Shown: positions 37,245-48,878, counted from the first letter of the stretch. The stretch is 64,000 nt of DNA from Chaetorhynchus papuensis (GCA_013396525.1 VWYX01000705.1:1-64000), one strand, 5' to 3'. The notes: generated by a model from the letters alone, not told the origin. Numbers and translations: made by a program.

Positions 37245-37580
37245 CTCGAAGGGCAGGAGGCGGCTCGGCGGGGCCGGGCGGGAGGGGAGCGGGGCGAACC
37301 GGGCAGCAAAGCGGCCACAGAGCTTCCTCCTCCGCCTACGCTGCAGGAAATGAGGCAGCGGCAGAGGCGGTGCGAGAAGGGGAAGCGGGAGTCGCGCACC
37401 GCCCCGGAGGCAGCTCACCGGGAAGGGATCGCGGGAGGACACTGCCCGTACGGGGAAAGGGCCACGGAGAGGCATTGCCCTGCCAGGGCTCTGCCGGTAC
37501 CGGGAGGGGATCCCGGGAGGCACCGCTCTGGCCGGGTACCGCCCGTTCGGGGAAGGGGTTCCGGGATGCTTCGCTCGCAG
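36900..37580 (-). promoter_or_regulatory. ARPC3: ARPC3 CpG-island promoter region
   Basis: Dense CpG/GC sequence spanning the 6-nt first coding exon (37244-37239) and several hundred bases on each side. It includes long GC-rich open frames on both strands that look like composition artefacts. The upstream part contains an imperfect tandem repeat (see 37410-37575). Confidence 0.6.
37410..37575. repeat. Imperfect GC-rich minisatellite upstream of ARPC3
   Basis: Three to four degenerate units of about 40-50 bp share phrases such as TACGGGGAAAGGG, TACCGGGAGGGGATCCCGGG and TTCGGGGAAGGGGTTCCGGG. Each is followed by a GCATTGCC/GCACCGCT-like segment. Unit borders are fuzzy. Confidence 0.5.
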
Positions 37581-38112
37581 CTTGTTTTCTCTCCTGTACA
37601 TTTCCAGCACAGCCCAGCCGGCTGCACGGGACACTTTGTGTAAGGAAGCACAAGAGGGGTCCAAACGGGTTATATTCAGAGGGATGCAATATTTTAAGGT
37701 GCACACTCCTATTTACTGTCGTTACCTTCCCTGTGACTCAGCGTTGCTGGATTTGTCCCCTGGTACCTGACTCACAGCATGTCAGGGAGACAAAATGGGA
37801 GGGTTTGGATGGTGAGTCACAATAATTCAGCCGTAGGGTTGGGGTTTGTCCTTTCAAAACGCCCTAAGCATGGCTTGTCCTAGTGGCAGTCTGGAGGTGA
37901 GTTAAACCACCAAAGTTTCCCCAACTTTTGAACGGTTTAATTCAGCCAGATCAAGACCTACTATATACAGATTTTTGGGAGCCCTTTTCCTCTAGATATG
38001 CAGGATTTGCTGGGCTGTTGAACCTCTTGCCCAGTTCTGGCTCTGCTTTTTTTTTATATGTAGTAACACTGGCCTCTGTATTTATAACACACAAGCATAA
38101 AAAAAAAATTTG
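37580..38112. other. Short intergenic spacer between ARPC3 and GPN3
   Basis: About 0.5 kb of unique-looking, moderately AT-rich sequence. No gene or repeat is recognised. Confidence 0.6.
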
Positions 38113-38118
38113 TTTATT
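38113..38118 (-). terminator. GPN3: GPN3 poly(A) signal
   Basis: AATAAA on the minus strand about 150 bp beyond the GPN3 stop codon, giving a short 3' UTR. Confidence 0.65.
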
Positions 38119-38266
38119 AAAGTAGTTATGAGGTCATGTAACTCACTCTCCACTATAAATATTAGTTATTTTACATAAAACATTAAGTGTGTTTTTGTAG
38201 GGGTTGGGGTTTTTTTTCATTTTTTACCAAAAGCAAAGTATTTTCCTCCTGGTTTGAACATGGTTT

Positions 38267-41200
38267 TTACTCATCCACATGATCTTGAAAGTATTCATCC
38301 ACAAGAGCAGATTTATCTTCTTCACATTCCTGTAAAAAAGACCAGAAAAATATAAACCTTCCTGGGCTGAACACAGGAATTATCAGGGGACTTGGAACAG
38401 TCATGCAGGAAAAAATCTTAGCGATCTCAATGGTCCTTTCTGACATTTGAAGGTTAAAATTCTATTAATTTTGAAAACCAAAGCAATACTTTTAAACACA
38501 GCCATCTGATCAATCTGCATATGCAAGGTGATATTAGGGGATTTCACTTTTATAACTCTAAATGGAGATGGTACAAGCATTGCCACTGAAAGACTAAACA
38601 TGGCTTATTTTGAACCATACTAAGACAATATTTATTAGCAAGGCAAAGAATATATTTGCATTACAACTTATATTATGGATCCTTTCTAATTTTTTATCTT
38701 CTCACCAGCAGTCCCCTTACCTTTGGTTCTTTAAATTCCAGATCTTCCCCATACTGAATGGTGAAGTCTATGTGCTGCAGAACTATGTTTATGCTCTCCT
38801 CATCAGAGCGATCCAGAGGCAGAAATCGAACCATACCATAGTCATCAATCTACAGAAGGATTCAGAGGATGTTGGTACAAAAATGCAGTAAGTTAATTCT
38901 CAATCACAGCACTCTAAGCCACTTCCTTAAACCACGTTTGTCTGGACTACAAAATATCATTTAAAGTCACACTGCAAACCAATGTTAATTCCCCACTCAG
39001 AACAGCTGGTTACCAGTCCTAAGTTTTACACAGTAGAAAAAGCAATTTCCCAAAACTGCCAACAGAAAAGAATTCGAAGAAAATGTGTTGGCTACAATCC
39101 AGATATCAAGAATCTCATGCTAATCTGAAAAAATGAAAAACTGAGTTAGAAGAGGCAAAAAGTGATAGTGAATTTTAGGGTACCAGCTCAAAAGCAATAT
39201 ACCTACCAATCCACATATAGATTTGGTCAGTTTTTTAAACCTTTTGCTTCTCAATATATTTGTAGAATCTTCGATCATAGAATACATATCTGGATCCAAG
39301 TACCTGCAGAAACAAAGTCATCATTAACACTGAAGGTCTGTCATTCAGAATGACACAAAAGATCCAAGATAATTATTTACAAAAAAAGCCAAAGATCAGT
39401 ACTAACATGGAGCTATTCTTTTGACTCTGACTCAACTAAGCATCCTACCCAGATGCTTAAGGACTACTGTTTGAAATAAATTAAATCCATCTTCTCCCAT
39501 TCCCAAATAGTATGCTTTAATTGTGGGAAACATTAGACTGCATTTTCAGTGAACTCTGCCTCAATATATTATACTACAGAGCAAATAATTTTTTGGAACT
39601 TACTTTTCTATTTCCTTCTTGGCCTTCTTGCTCAGCAAATCCATTTTGGTCATGACGTTAATCTGTGGAATCTCCAAAGATATCATTGCACTGAGAGCTG
39701 CCAGGATTCCAGAAATAAACTTGAAAAGGATGAAAAACGATGTATTAAAAGTACAGAAAAACACAACACAAACACACAGGACACTCAACCACAGCCCAAA
39801 TCTGGTAATGAATATATGGAACGTGGACACAAAGCCATATGAGGAATCATTCTCTGTTGGAAAAAGGCAGTGCCAAGTATCCCCTCTATTTTTGCAGCCT
39901 CAAATATTGATCTGCCACTGAAAAGGGCATTAAGAAAACCCAAACCCTTCTCAGGATAGTTACTGCTAAATGGGGAAAGTGGCCTGCTTGTTCTCAGGAC
40001 TGGAGAAAGCTCTCATGGAGTCACAGAAGAATTTAGGTTGGAAGGGACTTCTGGAGGTTATCTGGTTCCTACAACTGCTTAAATAGAGGAGGTCCCAGGT
40101 CAGACCAGGCTGCTCTGGGGTTTTTGCCCAGTCAAGTTTTGACTCCATGAACATTCACTGCACAATCCCCCTGTGCTTGTCCCAGTCTGACCACTCTCAC
40201 AGTGCTAGTTGTCTTTACATCCATCTGGAACTGTCATTGCTGCAAGCTGTGACCTCCCTGGACTTGGCAATTTCTCCTCCGGGCAAACCCAGCTCTTTGA
40301 ATGGTTCAGACTTGTTCTTTATCAATATGAACTTTTTCAACAGATTTCAAACGGGTACCTTGAAAGATTCCACCATGAACTGAGAATCCACAAGGAAAAC
40401 TCCACAGACACGGAATTCCCACTGCTGCAGCTGCTCCACCAACTGTTTCATCACTGGCAGGTGCGTGTACAGTTCGATCTGACCTGGAGCACACTCAGGG
40501 TATTAGAAGGTTGGAATGTGAAGCAAACAGGAACAGTTCACAGTTACGTACAGACACGGGATTGCACTTAACATAAATAAAAACTGGTGAGGAAAGCACC
40601 CTCTTTTCAGGCAGCTCTGACTGTGTTTGGGTGAAGTGGAAAAGAAATAAAAGGGTTTTTTTCCTCCTTTGGTCTCCAGTTAGTGTTAAGTTTGCAGCTG
40701 CCGCAGTATTCCCACAGCACGTGATGCTACCAAACATCTGTGCAGTCACCCAGATCAGCCCAGGACCGAGTTCACTCCTGAGACACCTGAAAGTGACTCT
40801 GACAACTGTTAATAGCTCAACAAGATGTGAATTATCACGGCCATCTAAAACCAAATTTTCCAATTTGAGAGTTTCCCAGTGAAGAGCGATACCAAAACAT
40901 TGGCGCGTGTTTACCTGGGCAATCAAACAGAATATAGTCATCCTCCACGTGCCCAAGGCTCTCCTCCAGCCAGCTGAAGTTATTGGCAAAGTATTCCATG
41001 CAAAACACCAAGCCACCATTGGGGCCAAACCTCAGGGACTCATCTTCCATGACATCGTCCACTTCTATCAGCTCGCGGATGTCTGCGACAACACACACGG
41101 CACCAAAAGCCAGCAAATGAGCTCTGCAGGCAGTTTTAGGTGAGAAAACCAACAGGACTTCACAGCACAGCTGGGTGCAGGGGATCTCCCCCCTCACAGG

Positions 41201-42057
41201 CACACCCAGCAGCCAGCCAAAACACGGTATGTTCATGAAACTTACACAAATCCATTAATTCCCCAAATACACACATATATGCTAAATACTTCCCCTGACT
41301 TATTTGGATAGGAGTAGGGGTCTTTTGAGGGTTCCTGGTGATTGTCTGGGAAACATCTCATTCCCCAAATTTTCATCTAATGGTCCTGCATCTTGTAATG
41401 AATCTCTTCTACTTGAAAGTATCTCAGCCACGTGGCCAGGTCAAGATGCGCTTTTTTTACCATCTTTGTTCAGACACGCTGTTGTTGTTCTCAAAACTGA
41501 AACATCTACCAGCACATATCAGTCACTAGTGTAGGTAAATACAGGGATTAAACACGAGCTGACACAGAGCAGCAGTCACTGATGTGGGCAGTTATCACTA
41601 TTACAGCACTACATTAACCTCTGACATCGGCACTATGTGGTACCAGACTGGGCTTTATTTAGGGTATCACTGATACAAGGACCACACGCTATTTTGCTTA
41701 AACTATTTTCCAACATCCTCCCCCACTGCGGCACGGGCTCCCTTTTAAAGCAATGGAACGGGTTGGAGTCCGGCGGTGCCCAGGGCTCGCCGGGGCCGCT
41801 GCTCACCTGCCATGACGGGGTAGCTGAAGAGCTCGGCCGCCGGGTCCAGGTTCACCACCTGCACGGAGCGGCCCAGCGCCTCGCAGTGCTGCACCATGGT
41901 GGAGCAGTACGTGCTCTGCAAGGCACACACGGCCGTCAGCAGCCGTCAGGGAGCTCCCGCCGCCCCCCGCCCTCCGCTCCCGGTCTTTATCCCGCCGTTC
42001 CCCGCTCACCTTCCCGCTGCCCGCCGGGCCCATCACCAGCTGCGCGTACCGGGGCAT
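38267..42057 (-). CDS. GPN3: GPN3, GPN-loop GTPase 3
   Basis: Small GTPase of the GPN family, required with GPN1 for assembly and nuclear import of RNA polymerase II. Coding exons in transcript order (minus): 42057-42010, 41915-41807, 41082-40915, 40483-40359, 39719-39604, 39303-39207, 38849-38721, 38329-38267. Total is 855 nt, giving 284 residues plus stop, identical to the usual length. Landmarks are the N-terminal P-loop GPAGSGKST (residues about 10-18), the family-defining Gly-Pro-Asn in RFGPNGGLVF, the switch ILFDCPGQIELYTHL, and the guanine-specificity motif TKMD in VMTKMDLLSKKAK. The acidic C-terminus ends DEYFQDHVDE. The exon-4 acceptor is set at 40483 because only that choice keeps the GQIELY frame. 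The upstream neighbour is DENR, head-to-head. Confidence 0.97.
40005..40300 (-). mobile_element. Older CR1-type LINE fragment in a GPN3 intron
   Basis: Reverse-oriented CR1 3' end, more diverged than the other two. It begins near GAGTCACAGAAGAATTTAGG with TTGGAAGGGACTTCTGGAGG, then a GTTTTTGCCCAGTCAAGTTT segment and CCACTCTCACAGTG. The right edge is uncertain; it stops roughly 60 bp before the GPN3 exon at 40359-40483. Confidence 0.75.
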
Positions 42058-42243
42058 GGCTGCGGCGGCCCGGCGGGAAGTGGCCGCTACGGCGCTCCGT
42101 AGTTCGGCTAAACGCGTGAACGGCGCAGCGCGTAGCCCTGCCCGCCGCCGTACGGCGAGCCGGCGGGGTCAAACTGTGCACGCCCCTCTCGCGAGACGGT
42201 GGCGCTGGGGCGGGCGCACGTGCGCGCGCGGTGAGGGACCGGG
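41930..42243. promoter_or_regulatory. CpG-rich GPN3 promoter, probably shared with DENR
   Basis: GC/CpG-dense sequence surrounds the GPN3 ATG and runs into the assembly gap. CGGGAAGTGG at 42074-42083, just upstream of the GPN3 ATG, resembles an ETS-factor site. Because DENR is divergent and its non-coding first exon is not visible, a bidirectional promoter across the gap is the simplest reading (inference). Confidence 0.55.
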
Positions 42244-42779
42244 NNNNNNNNNNNNNNNNNNNNNNNNNNNNNNNNNNNNNNNNNNNNNNNNNNNNNNNNN
42301 NNNNNNNNNNNNNNNNNNNNNNNNNNNNNNNNNNNNNNNNNNNNNNNNNNNNNNNNNNNNNNNNNNNNNNNNNNNNNNNNNNNNNNNNNNNNNNNNNNNN
42401 NNNNNNNNNNNNNNNNNNNNNNNNNNNNNNNNNNNNNNNNNNNNNNNNNNNNNNNNNNNNNNNNNNNNNNNNNNNNNNNNNNNNNNNNNNNNNNNNNNNN
42501 NNNNNNNNNNNNNNNNNNNNNNNNNNNNNNNNNNNNNNNNNNNNNNNNNNNNNNNNNNNNNNNNNNNNNNNNNNNNNNNNNNNNNNNNNNNNNNNNNNNN
42601 NNNNNNNNNNNNNNNNNNNNNNNNNNNNNNNNNNNNNNNNNNNNNNNNNNNNNNNNNNNNNNNNNNNNNNNNNNNNNNNNNNNNNNNNNNNNNNNNNNNN
42701 NNNNNNNNNNNNNNNNNNNNNNNNNNNNNNNNNNNNNNNNNNNNNNNNNNNNNNNNNNNNNNNNNNNNNNNNNNNNNNN
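42244..42779. other. Assembly gap (536 N)
   Basis: Unsequenced run of N between GPN3 and DENR. Flanks are GC-rich on the left and C-rich on the right, typical of poorly sequenced avian promoter DNA. All open frames that cross it are meaningless. Confidence 0.99.
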
Positions 42780-43622
42780 CATCCCACCGTGTCCATGATC
42801 CCCACCATGTCTGGTGTCTCAGCACCTTTCCCCCTCACTTTTGCCCCCTGAGCACCCAGCACCCTCCCGTGCCTGTTCGGGGTCTTCGTGAGCACCCCAA
42901 CATCCTCAGCCGTGCTGTGAGCATCCACCGCCTGTCCTTGTCCTCCTACCCTGAACCCACCATGTCTGGAACTTTCCCTCAGCATTCCTCACTGCTCAAC
43001 ACAGCTTGTACAGCAACCGAAGCTTCCTCACACATATCCTGTTTGTTCCCGTCTTCCTGGGGGAAACTCTTTCCTTGTTGACTCCTGGCTTCTAAGTCCC
43101 TTGCTTGATAACGTGTATAAACCACTGTTGAATCCATTCGTAGGTTGAGTTTGATTTCCTTGTTTTATGCTCTTTGGTTTGTTTTTTTCCCAGTTCTTGG
43201 ATCAGATTGTGACTCTTCAGGCACTGATTTAAATGACCTATTTTCTTTGCTGATATGCAAGAGGTACCTGCCCCCAGTGCCCCCACTGTTCATGTGCCAC
43301 TGATTTAACATGATACTTCACGTTGTGCTTAACCCAGTGTGTTCTGCAGTTCCATGCGGGTTTCTGAAAGCTCTTCCTTCATTTTGTGGCACTTTGGGTT
43401 TTTTCCCCCTTAAGTGCTAGAATTCCAATGCTGCTTGGTGTCCTTTGTAGCCGTTTTCCCCATGTTTTCATTATTTTTGCCTCGCATTTTCCTCTCCCCG
43501 ATCGCTCACGCTCTTTTCACACTTGGCACCTATTTCCTCGGGGATCCTTGTTGACTTGGGAAGGATGTGACTGCCTGAAACCCACGCCTTGGGTCCTGAT
43601 TCTTTCCCTGTGTGACCTCCAG
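42780..43622. other. DENR upstream region / first intron
   Basis: About 0.84 kb between the gap and the DENR exon carrying the start codon. The first ~240 bp is C-rich with repeated phrases (CCCACCATGTCTGG at about 42802 and 42957; GAGCACCC). No coding exon is recognised. It is probably DENR intron 1 if the non-coding exon 1 lies in the gap. Confidence 0.5.
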
Positions 43623-43631
43623 GCTTGTGAC

Positions 43632-46600
43632 ATGGCCACAGATGTCGCTGAGCCGGTGGTCCCTGACTGCAGAGGGGACGGCAGGAGCAGTGCCAGGTCG
43701 GACGCCGATTACCCCCTCCGGGTCCTCTACTGCGGAGGCAAGTCCTGGCACCTTCCTGGGTGTGAAAGGAGTGGGAGCAGAGATCTCTTCCTGCAGGAAG
43801 TCAGGAAAGCCATTAGCTCAGAAAAGGACTCTGAGCATCAGTATGACAGAATGGACTACCTAAAATTAATTGTTGTGCTGGGTTCAGAAGTATTCTTTAC
43901 TCGTTAAATTTGTAGCTATGTGGGTGAAATTTAAAGGGAATCTCGACAGGTGTGTTTTTAGATAGGAATGTCATTTTGCTTCAGGCTGGAATACAGTTGC
44001 AGGGGATTAGGAAATAGCCCTGTTGTGTGTGAAAGTCTGCAAGGTTGGTTTGGGTGCTTGTGGGACTGAGCCCCTCTTTGGAATGTTGGCAGCTCTTGGA
44101 AAAAGGGAAGCTGACCAAACCATGTGGCACTTCGTTAGGTGTATCTTTTCCCTCAGGTAGAAGTGGTGTTTTGTTCTGTAGCTTTTCCCAACCTTGGGCA
44201 TCTCCTCCCTTTCCCTCAGAGACTGGCAGCTCTTGCTGGGATGGTTTTATCCTAATGCAGAGCGTGTAAGCACAGGTCTAATGAGAGAGTTAAAATGTGG
44301 AGTGGCAACAGTAAAGCAGTTTTTGAGTCAGTGTGTGGTTATAACCAGAAGTTATGTAAGAAGTCATCCCTGACTTTAAAACACCATTTGGAATTTAATT
44401 ACTAAGGCTGTAAGCAAAAATGTAAAAAGTAATAAATTCCTTTTGTAATCTGTTCTTTTTTTTTTCCCCTTCTTTCTCCAGTCTGTTCGTTGCCAACAGA
44501 GGTGAGTTAATTTTTTGTTGACCAAATTTCCTTCTGTCCTATTATGCCCTGTTTTGGTGTATTTGTGACGTATTTTGTCATTCCTCCACTGACAACATTC
44601 ACATGGCTTTTCTCTAGTACTGTGAATACATGCCTGATGTGACTAAATGCAGACAATGGTTAGAAAAGAATTTTCCAGATGAGTTTGCAAAACTTACAGT
44701 AGGTAAGAGTCTTTTCTATTTTCTAACTGATATGTGTCCTTGGACATATTTAGAAATATTTGTGCTTGTCCAGTTCTTATCTCTTTCCTTTTCCTGCTGT
44801 ATCATGTGAAAGTTAATGCTTTGGATGCTGTGAAATGTGTTTTATAATGTCAGGAAACACTAAATGATCAATTAATAATATTTGAGCTTTCTTAAAGTTT
44901 CTACCATAAACAGTAATCCATGCACTTGTTTCCCATCAAAGTTAGATTATTGGATTATACGTCTGTCCAGTCTACAGTAGGTGGCTGGAGGAAAAGTTGT
45001 TCATAATGGGGAACTTACTTGTTTGCATTTGGAATTTCAATAGTAACATTATCATTAGTTTGTCTTTCTGTGCAGGAGCCTTTATTGAAATGGTCGCTGT
45101 GTCTTTGAGCTAAGGCTTTTCTGGAGTCTAATTTGCATAAATACTGTAATGAAGATGTAACATGCACCAGTCAAGGGGCTGCTGCACTTCAGCATAATTT
45201 ACTGATTTATCATAATACCACTTTACCTTACTTTCTGTTCCTGTAAGGCTGTGGGTGTCTGACAACTAATTTTGTTCTTTTTTTTTTTCCCTCGCTCCTT
45301 TCTGATGCACAAAAGAAAATTCACCTAAACAGGAAGCTGGCGTTGGGGAAGGCCAAGGAAATGTGGGAGGAGGAGAAGAAGAGGAGAAGAAGAAGCAAAA
45401 GAGAGGCAAGGTCTAAATAGTTGATTGTGGTACTGATTTAAAAGCAGTTGGGGCATCCCTTTCTCACCTGCTGGTCTGGACCAGGGCACGAATTCCTTGC
45501 GTTTTGGTGGTTATCTCTGCACAGAACATAGGGAATATCTTCCTCCCTGTGGCAGCAGAGTTAGCCCTGTGATCTGTGCCAGTGGAAATGCTGGACAGGA
45601 GGGACAGGCAGGGAAAGGTGACCTGCATCCTGTGCCTCATTGTTCCTGTCACAGCTATCACACTCAGGGAGCAGTTCTTCCCAACCTGAAATCAGCTGGC
45701 ATTTCTCCCGGAATGCTCTGCCCTGTTGAGCAGCACTTTATGGGCTGCTTGCAGAGTGGAACAAAGGCTGCTTCCCTCCGTTGATGCCTCATGACTCTGC
45801 TTTTGCCTTTGTTCCTTCCACCTCTCTGTATTCACGGAGCAGGATTTGGTTTTATGCTTTTGGATCTATTACCTGTGTCTCCATTAACAGCTGTGTCTCT
45901 TCCCAGCAGCAGTAATGAAAAACATTTTCAAAACCCAACTTTGGAAGATACAAAGTTACGTGGAACAATTTAAACACACTTTTATCTTCGATTGTTGGGA
46001 GTTCTTTCTGCTGAATTAATTAACATACTTTCCACCATAAATCAGAGTGCTGGAGCTGTTAATATGCATTTGCCTGTGCAGTGTCATTTGTATGCAGTGC
46101 TCCAGAAATTATGGTTAATACCCAGTAAGATTCATATTTTATGCCACATACATTTTTGTTTTATTTTTGTATCTTGGCAACCAGTTTTATTTGCTTCTCA
46201 GTAGGCAATGTGTAGTGACACCAGCACTTCATGTTCTGTGAAATGGATGCTTTTCCCAGAGATTTCAGGACATTTTCTTTCAACATTAATTTGTTGTGAG
46301 GGGTGGTATGATTAGCTTTCAGTCTGGTTTTTGGGTCTAAAATAAATAAAAATATTTAGTGATTTTTCTCCTGGAATCTAAAGTTTCATGAAAGCTTACA
46401 GTGTGGTGTTAACTAGGATGGTGTAAGAGTGACCATAAAAACATGAGGGAAAACAAGCACAAACTTAATAAGACACTGCAGAAACTTACTGAAGAAAATT
46501 TAAGGCAGAAATTTGCTGTCTTAAAATTACCAGACACCAGTTTATAATAAAACAGAATTGAAAGTGCTGCGTGTTAGAAACAGAAACAGTCACAGGGGTT

Positions 46601-48878
46601 GGTTTACTTGTCATAAATTCTTCAGGTTTTCATGCTGAGAAGGCTCAGAAACATGAAACTTTGGTTACCCTGGAATAACTTGATGACTGTACACAGAGTC
46701 AGCCGAGATCTTAATCTGCCTTGAAGAATCCTAATGAGTGGAATGTATCTTCTGTGTGCTTTGCTCATAAATGCCTGGTACAGGGAGTGTTCCCACAGGC
46801 TGGCCTAGGAACAGGCAGTAGGAAAGGTGATGTTAAATGCTGTGGAACTGGGCTGCTGTGCCTGGCTGCTGTCAGAGGTGTGGGGTTTGCTGCTGGCTCA
46901 CATATCCACGTGTGGTTCACTCTGGGGTCGTGCACAGGTATCCAGAACTTGATCTGCAGTTTAACCCAGCAGCCTGAGGAAAACGAGACCTTGTTGTGGC
47001 CTCAGGAAATGGGCACGAGCAGCTTGCTTTACCTCGGACACAAACCCAGAAGGATGTTAAAATACTGGTGGAAAACATCAAAGAAAAATTTATTTGTAGG
47101 ATTACACCCAAAGAACTATGTAAATGTAGACAGTAATTAGTAAAGTGTGGGGAAAAGCCCTTTTTTGCTGATTGTAGTGGGGGTCTGCTGTGTAACCTGT
47201 GCTTGAATGCACATTTGACATGTATGTGTTGTTATTTCCCATAATACTGAGCTTTGATGACATGGGATCTTTCTTAAATAATAGTAAACCTGAGACAATG
47301 TGCAAAACATATTTTTGATTACCAACAGCGTTGGGGAGGTAACAGTTTCTTTGTCTATGGGGACAAAATCTGTCCTTGTGTGCTTTTTTCTTTGATGAAC
47401 TATGACATCATTTAACTAATCATGTAACCTTATGCTCTGTTTTAAAGGTGGAAGAGGTCAGATAAAACAGAAGAAGAAGACTGTACCACAGAAAGTTACG
47501 ATAGCTAAAATTCCCAGAGCAAAGAAAAAATATGTCACGAGAGTGTGTGGCCTCGCAACGTTTGGTGAGTTTGGGTTTCCCTGGTATTGGATGTGCCTGC
47601 CTTTAACCTCAGGATATTTCTTCTGGTTGTATTCCATTGAGAAATCTGCTTCCAGCTGCCTGAGGTGAAAGTCCCGAAGTGCTTTTAGCAGTTCCAAAGC
47701 ATGCCAAAGGTACACTGACTTCCCACAGGGATAAATTATTAAGGTAGTTATTGCCATGTTTTTTTAAACAAATAGGGCTGCAGGTATTTTGAAACAGGGT
47801 GCAGACCCACGTCAACAGAACGTGTAGAGGACATTCAGCACTTTCTACCTTGGAGCATTTGTACATCTGTAGATGTTTTGGGTGTAAACAACAGGCTTGG
47901 CTTTCAATGGAAACCCTAGCAAAGCTTCAGCTGTCAAGTGCCACTACTTTTTCAACAGTTAAAACAAGATTTTGGCTTCAAACTTGAGAAAATATTTTTA
48001 TGACAACAACTGTGTTTAAATTGTTCATTTTCCCCTTGGCAGAAATCGATCTTAAGGAAGCACAAAGGTTTTTTGCTCAGAAATTTTCCTGCGGTGCCTC
48101 AGTAACAGGAGAAGATGAAATCATCATTCAGGGGGACTTTACAGATGACATTATTGATGTAATCCAGGAGAAGTGGCCTGAGGTAATAAACCCTTTCTTC
48201 TGTCAGGAGGACACACACTTTTCCACACTAGCCTGTGACTTTCCAATGACTTTGGAAAAGGGTTTCATCTTTAGCAGCACAGACTGGTGCATAAAAATAA
48301 AAGAGCAGTTGTTGCATTCCCACCCTGCAGTGGGAGAGGCATGTCAGAATAAATCCAGCTGTCAAATATCTGTGGCTTCTTTGTGACCATTTCTTAACAG
48401 TGAGTGTCTAAATATTCTTACCTTGCCATCCTATTTTTCAACACCTCTTAAAATATTGCAAAACTAAAGCAAACAAAAAACCCCAAACCCCACACATTTG
48501 TGCTTCAGAAGAAGAGATCAGCTAGTGTGAGTCAGACCGAAATTTAAGGCTGAGAGCTGTAATGGCAAGGGTTTTCTCTGACTCTCCCTTGTCCTGGCAT
48601 TTCCCAAGTGGAATTCTTTATGGTTTAACTCCATAGGTCTGTCTTTATTTGCAGCCCTGCAGGCTCAGCTGTGTCCTGTAAGCACACGGCACTCATGTAG
48701 AATTTACAGCAGGGAATCTGGAATGGTGCTGTTCACTTCTCCCACACTTCACTGCATTCACAGGGCTGCACATCGAAGGAGGCATGTAAAAAGAAAATAC
48801 TTAATTTGCTGTATTTTGGCTTTTTCTCCCTAGGTGGATGATGACAGCATTGAAGATCTTGGAGAAGTCAAGAAGTGA
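43632..48878 (+). CDS. DENR: DENR, density-regulated re-initiation factor
   Basis: Partner of MCTS1; the heterodimer promotes translation re-initiation and 40S recycling in the cytoplasm. Coding exons: 43632-43737, 44482-44501 (20 nt), 44618-44702, 45316-45405, 47448-47564, 48043-48182, 48834-48878. Total is 603 nt, giving 200 residues plus stop; the human protein is 198. The N-terminal zinc-binding cysteines are visible as YCGVC, YCEY and KCRQ (C34, C37, C44, C53). A charged linker ([18 protein letters not shown]) follows. The C-terminal SUI1 domain includes [29 protein letters not shown] and [16 protein letters not shown]. Two introns need GC donors (43738 and 45406) to keep frame. The start follows a CAG acceptor at 43622, so a non-coding exon lies upstream. 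Confidence 0.96.
43738..43743 (+). promoter_or_regulatory. DENR: Non-canonical GC splice donor (DENR, first coding exon)
   Basis: TGCGGAG|GCAAGT. Only this junction joins in frame to the acceptor at 44482 to give YCG-VCSLPTE. No GT donor nearby preserves frame. It matches the strong consensus of GC-AG introns. Confidence 0.85.
45406..45411 (+). promoter_or_regulatory. DENR: Second GC splice donor in DENR
   Basis: AAAAGAGAG|GCAAGG. Joining here to 47448 gives the conserved [11 protein letters not shown]. The GT five bases downstream (45411) would insert 5 nt and hit a stop at 47463-47465. Confidence 0.82.

Noticed and set aside
36886..37825. Long open frames on both strands (up to about 300 codons) over the ARPC3 island
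   Set aside because: They are Arg/Pro/Ala/Gly-rich, occur in several frames on both strands at once and overlap a known first exon and its donor. GC-rich DNA has few stop codons, so these are composition artefacts.
42087..42102. CTACGG-CGCT-CCGTAG perfect hairpin near the GPN3 start
   Set aside because: A six-base stem is too short to distinguish from chance in GC-rich sequence.
41987..43081. Open frames crossing the gap
   Set aside because: Most of their length is N; they carry no information.
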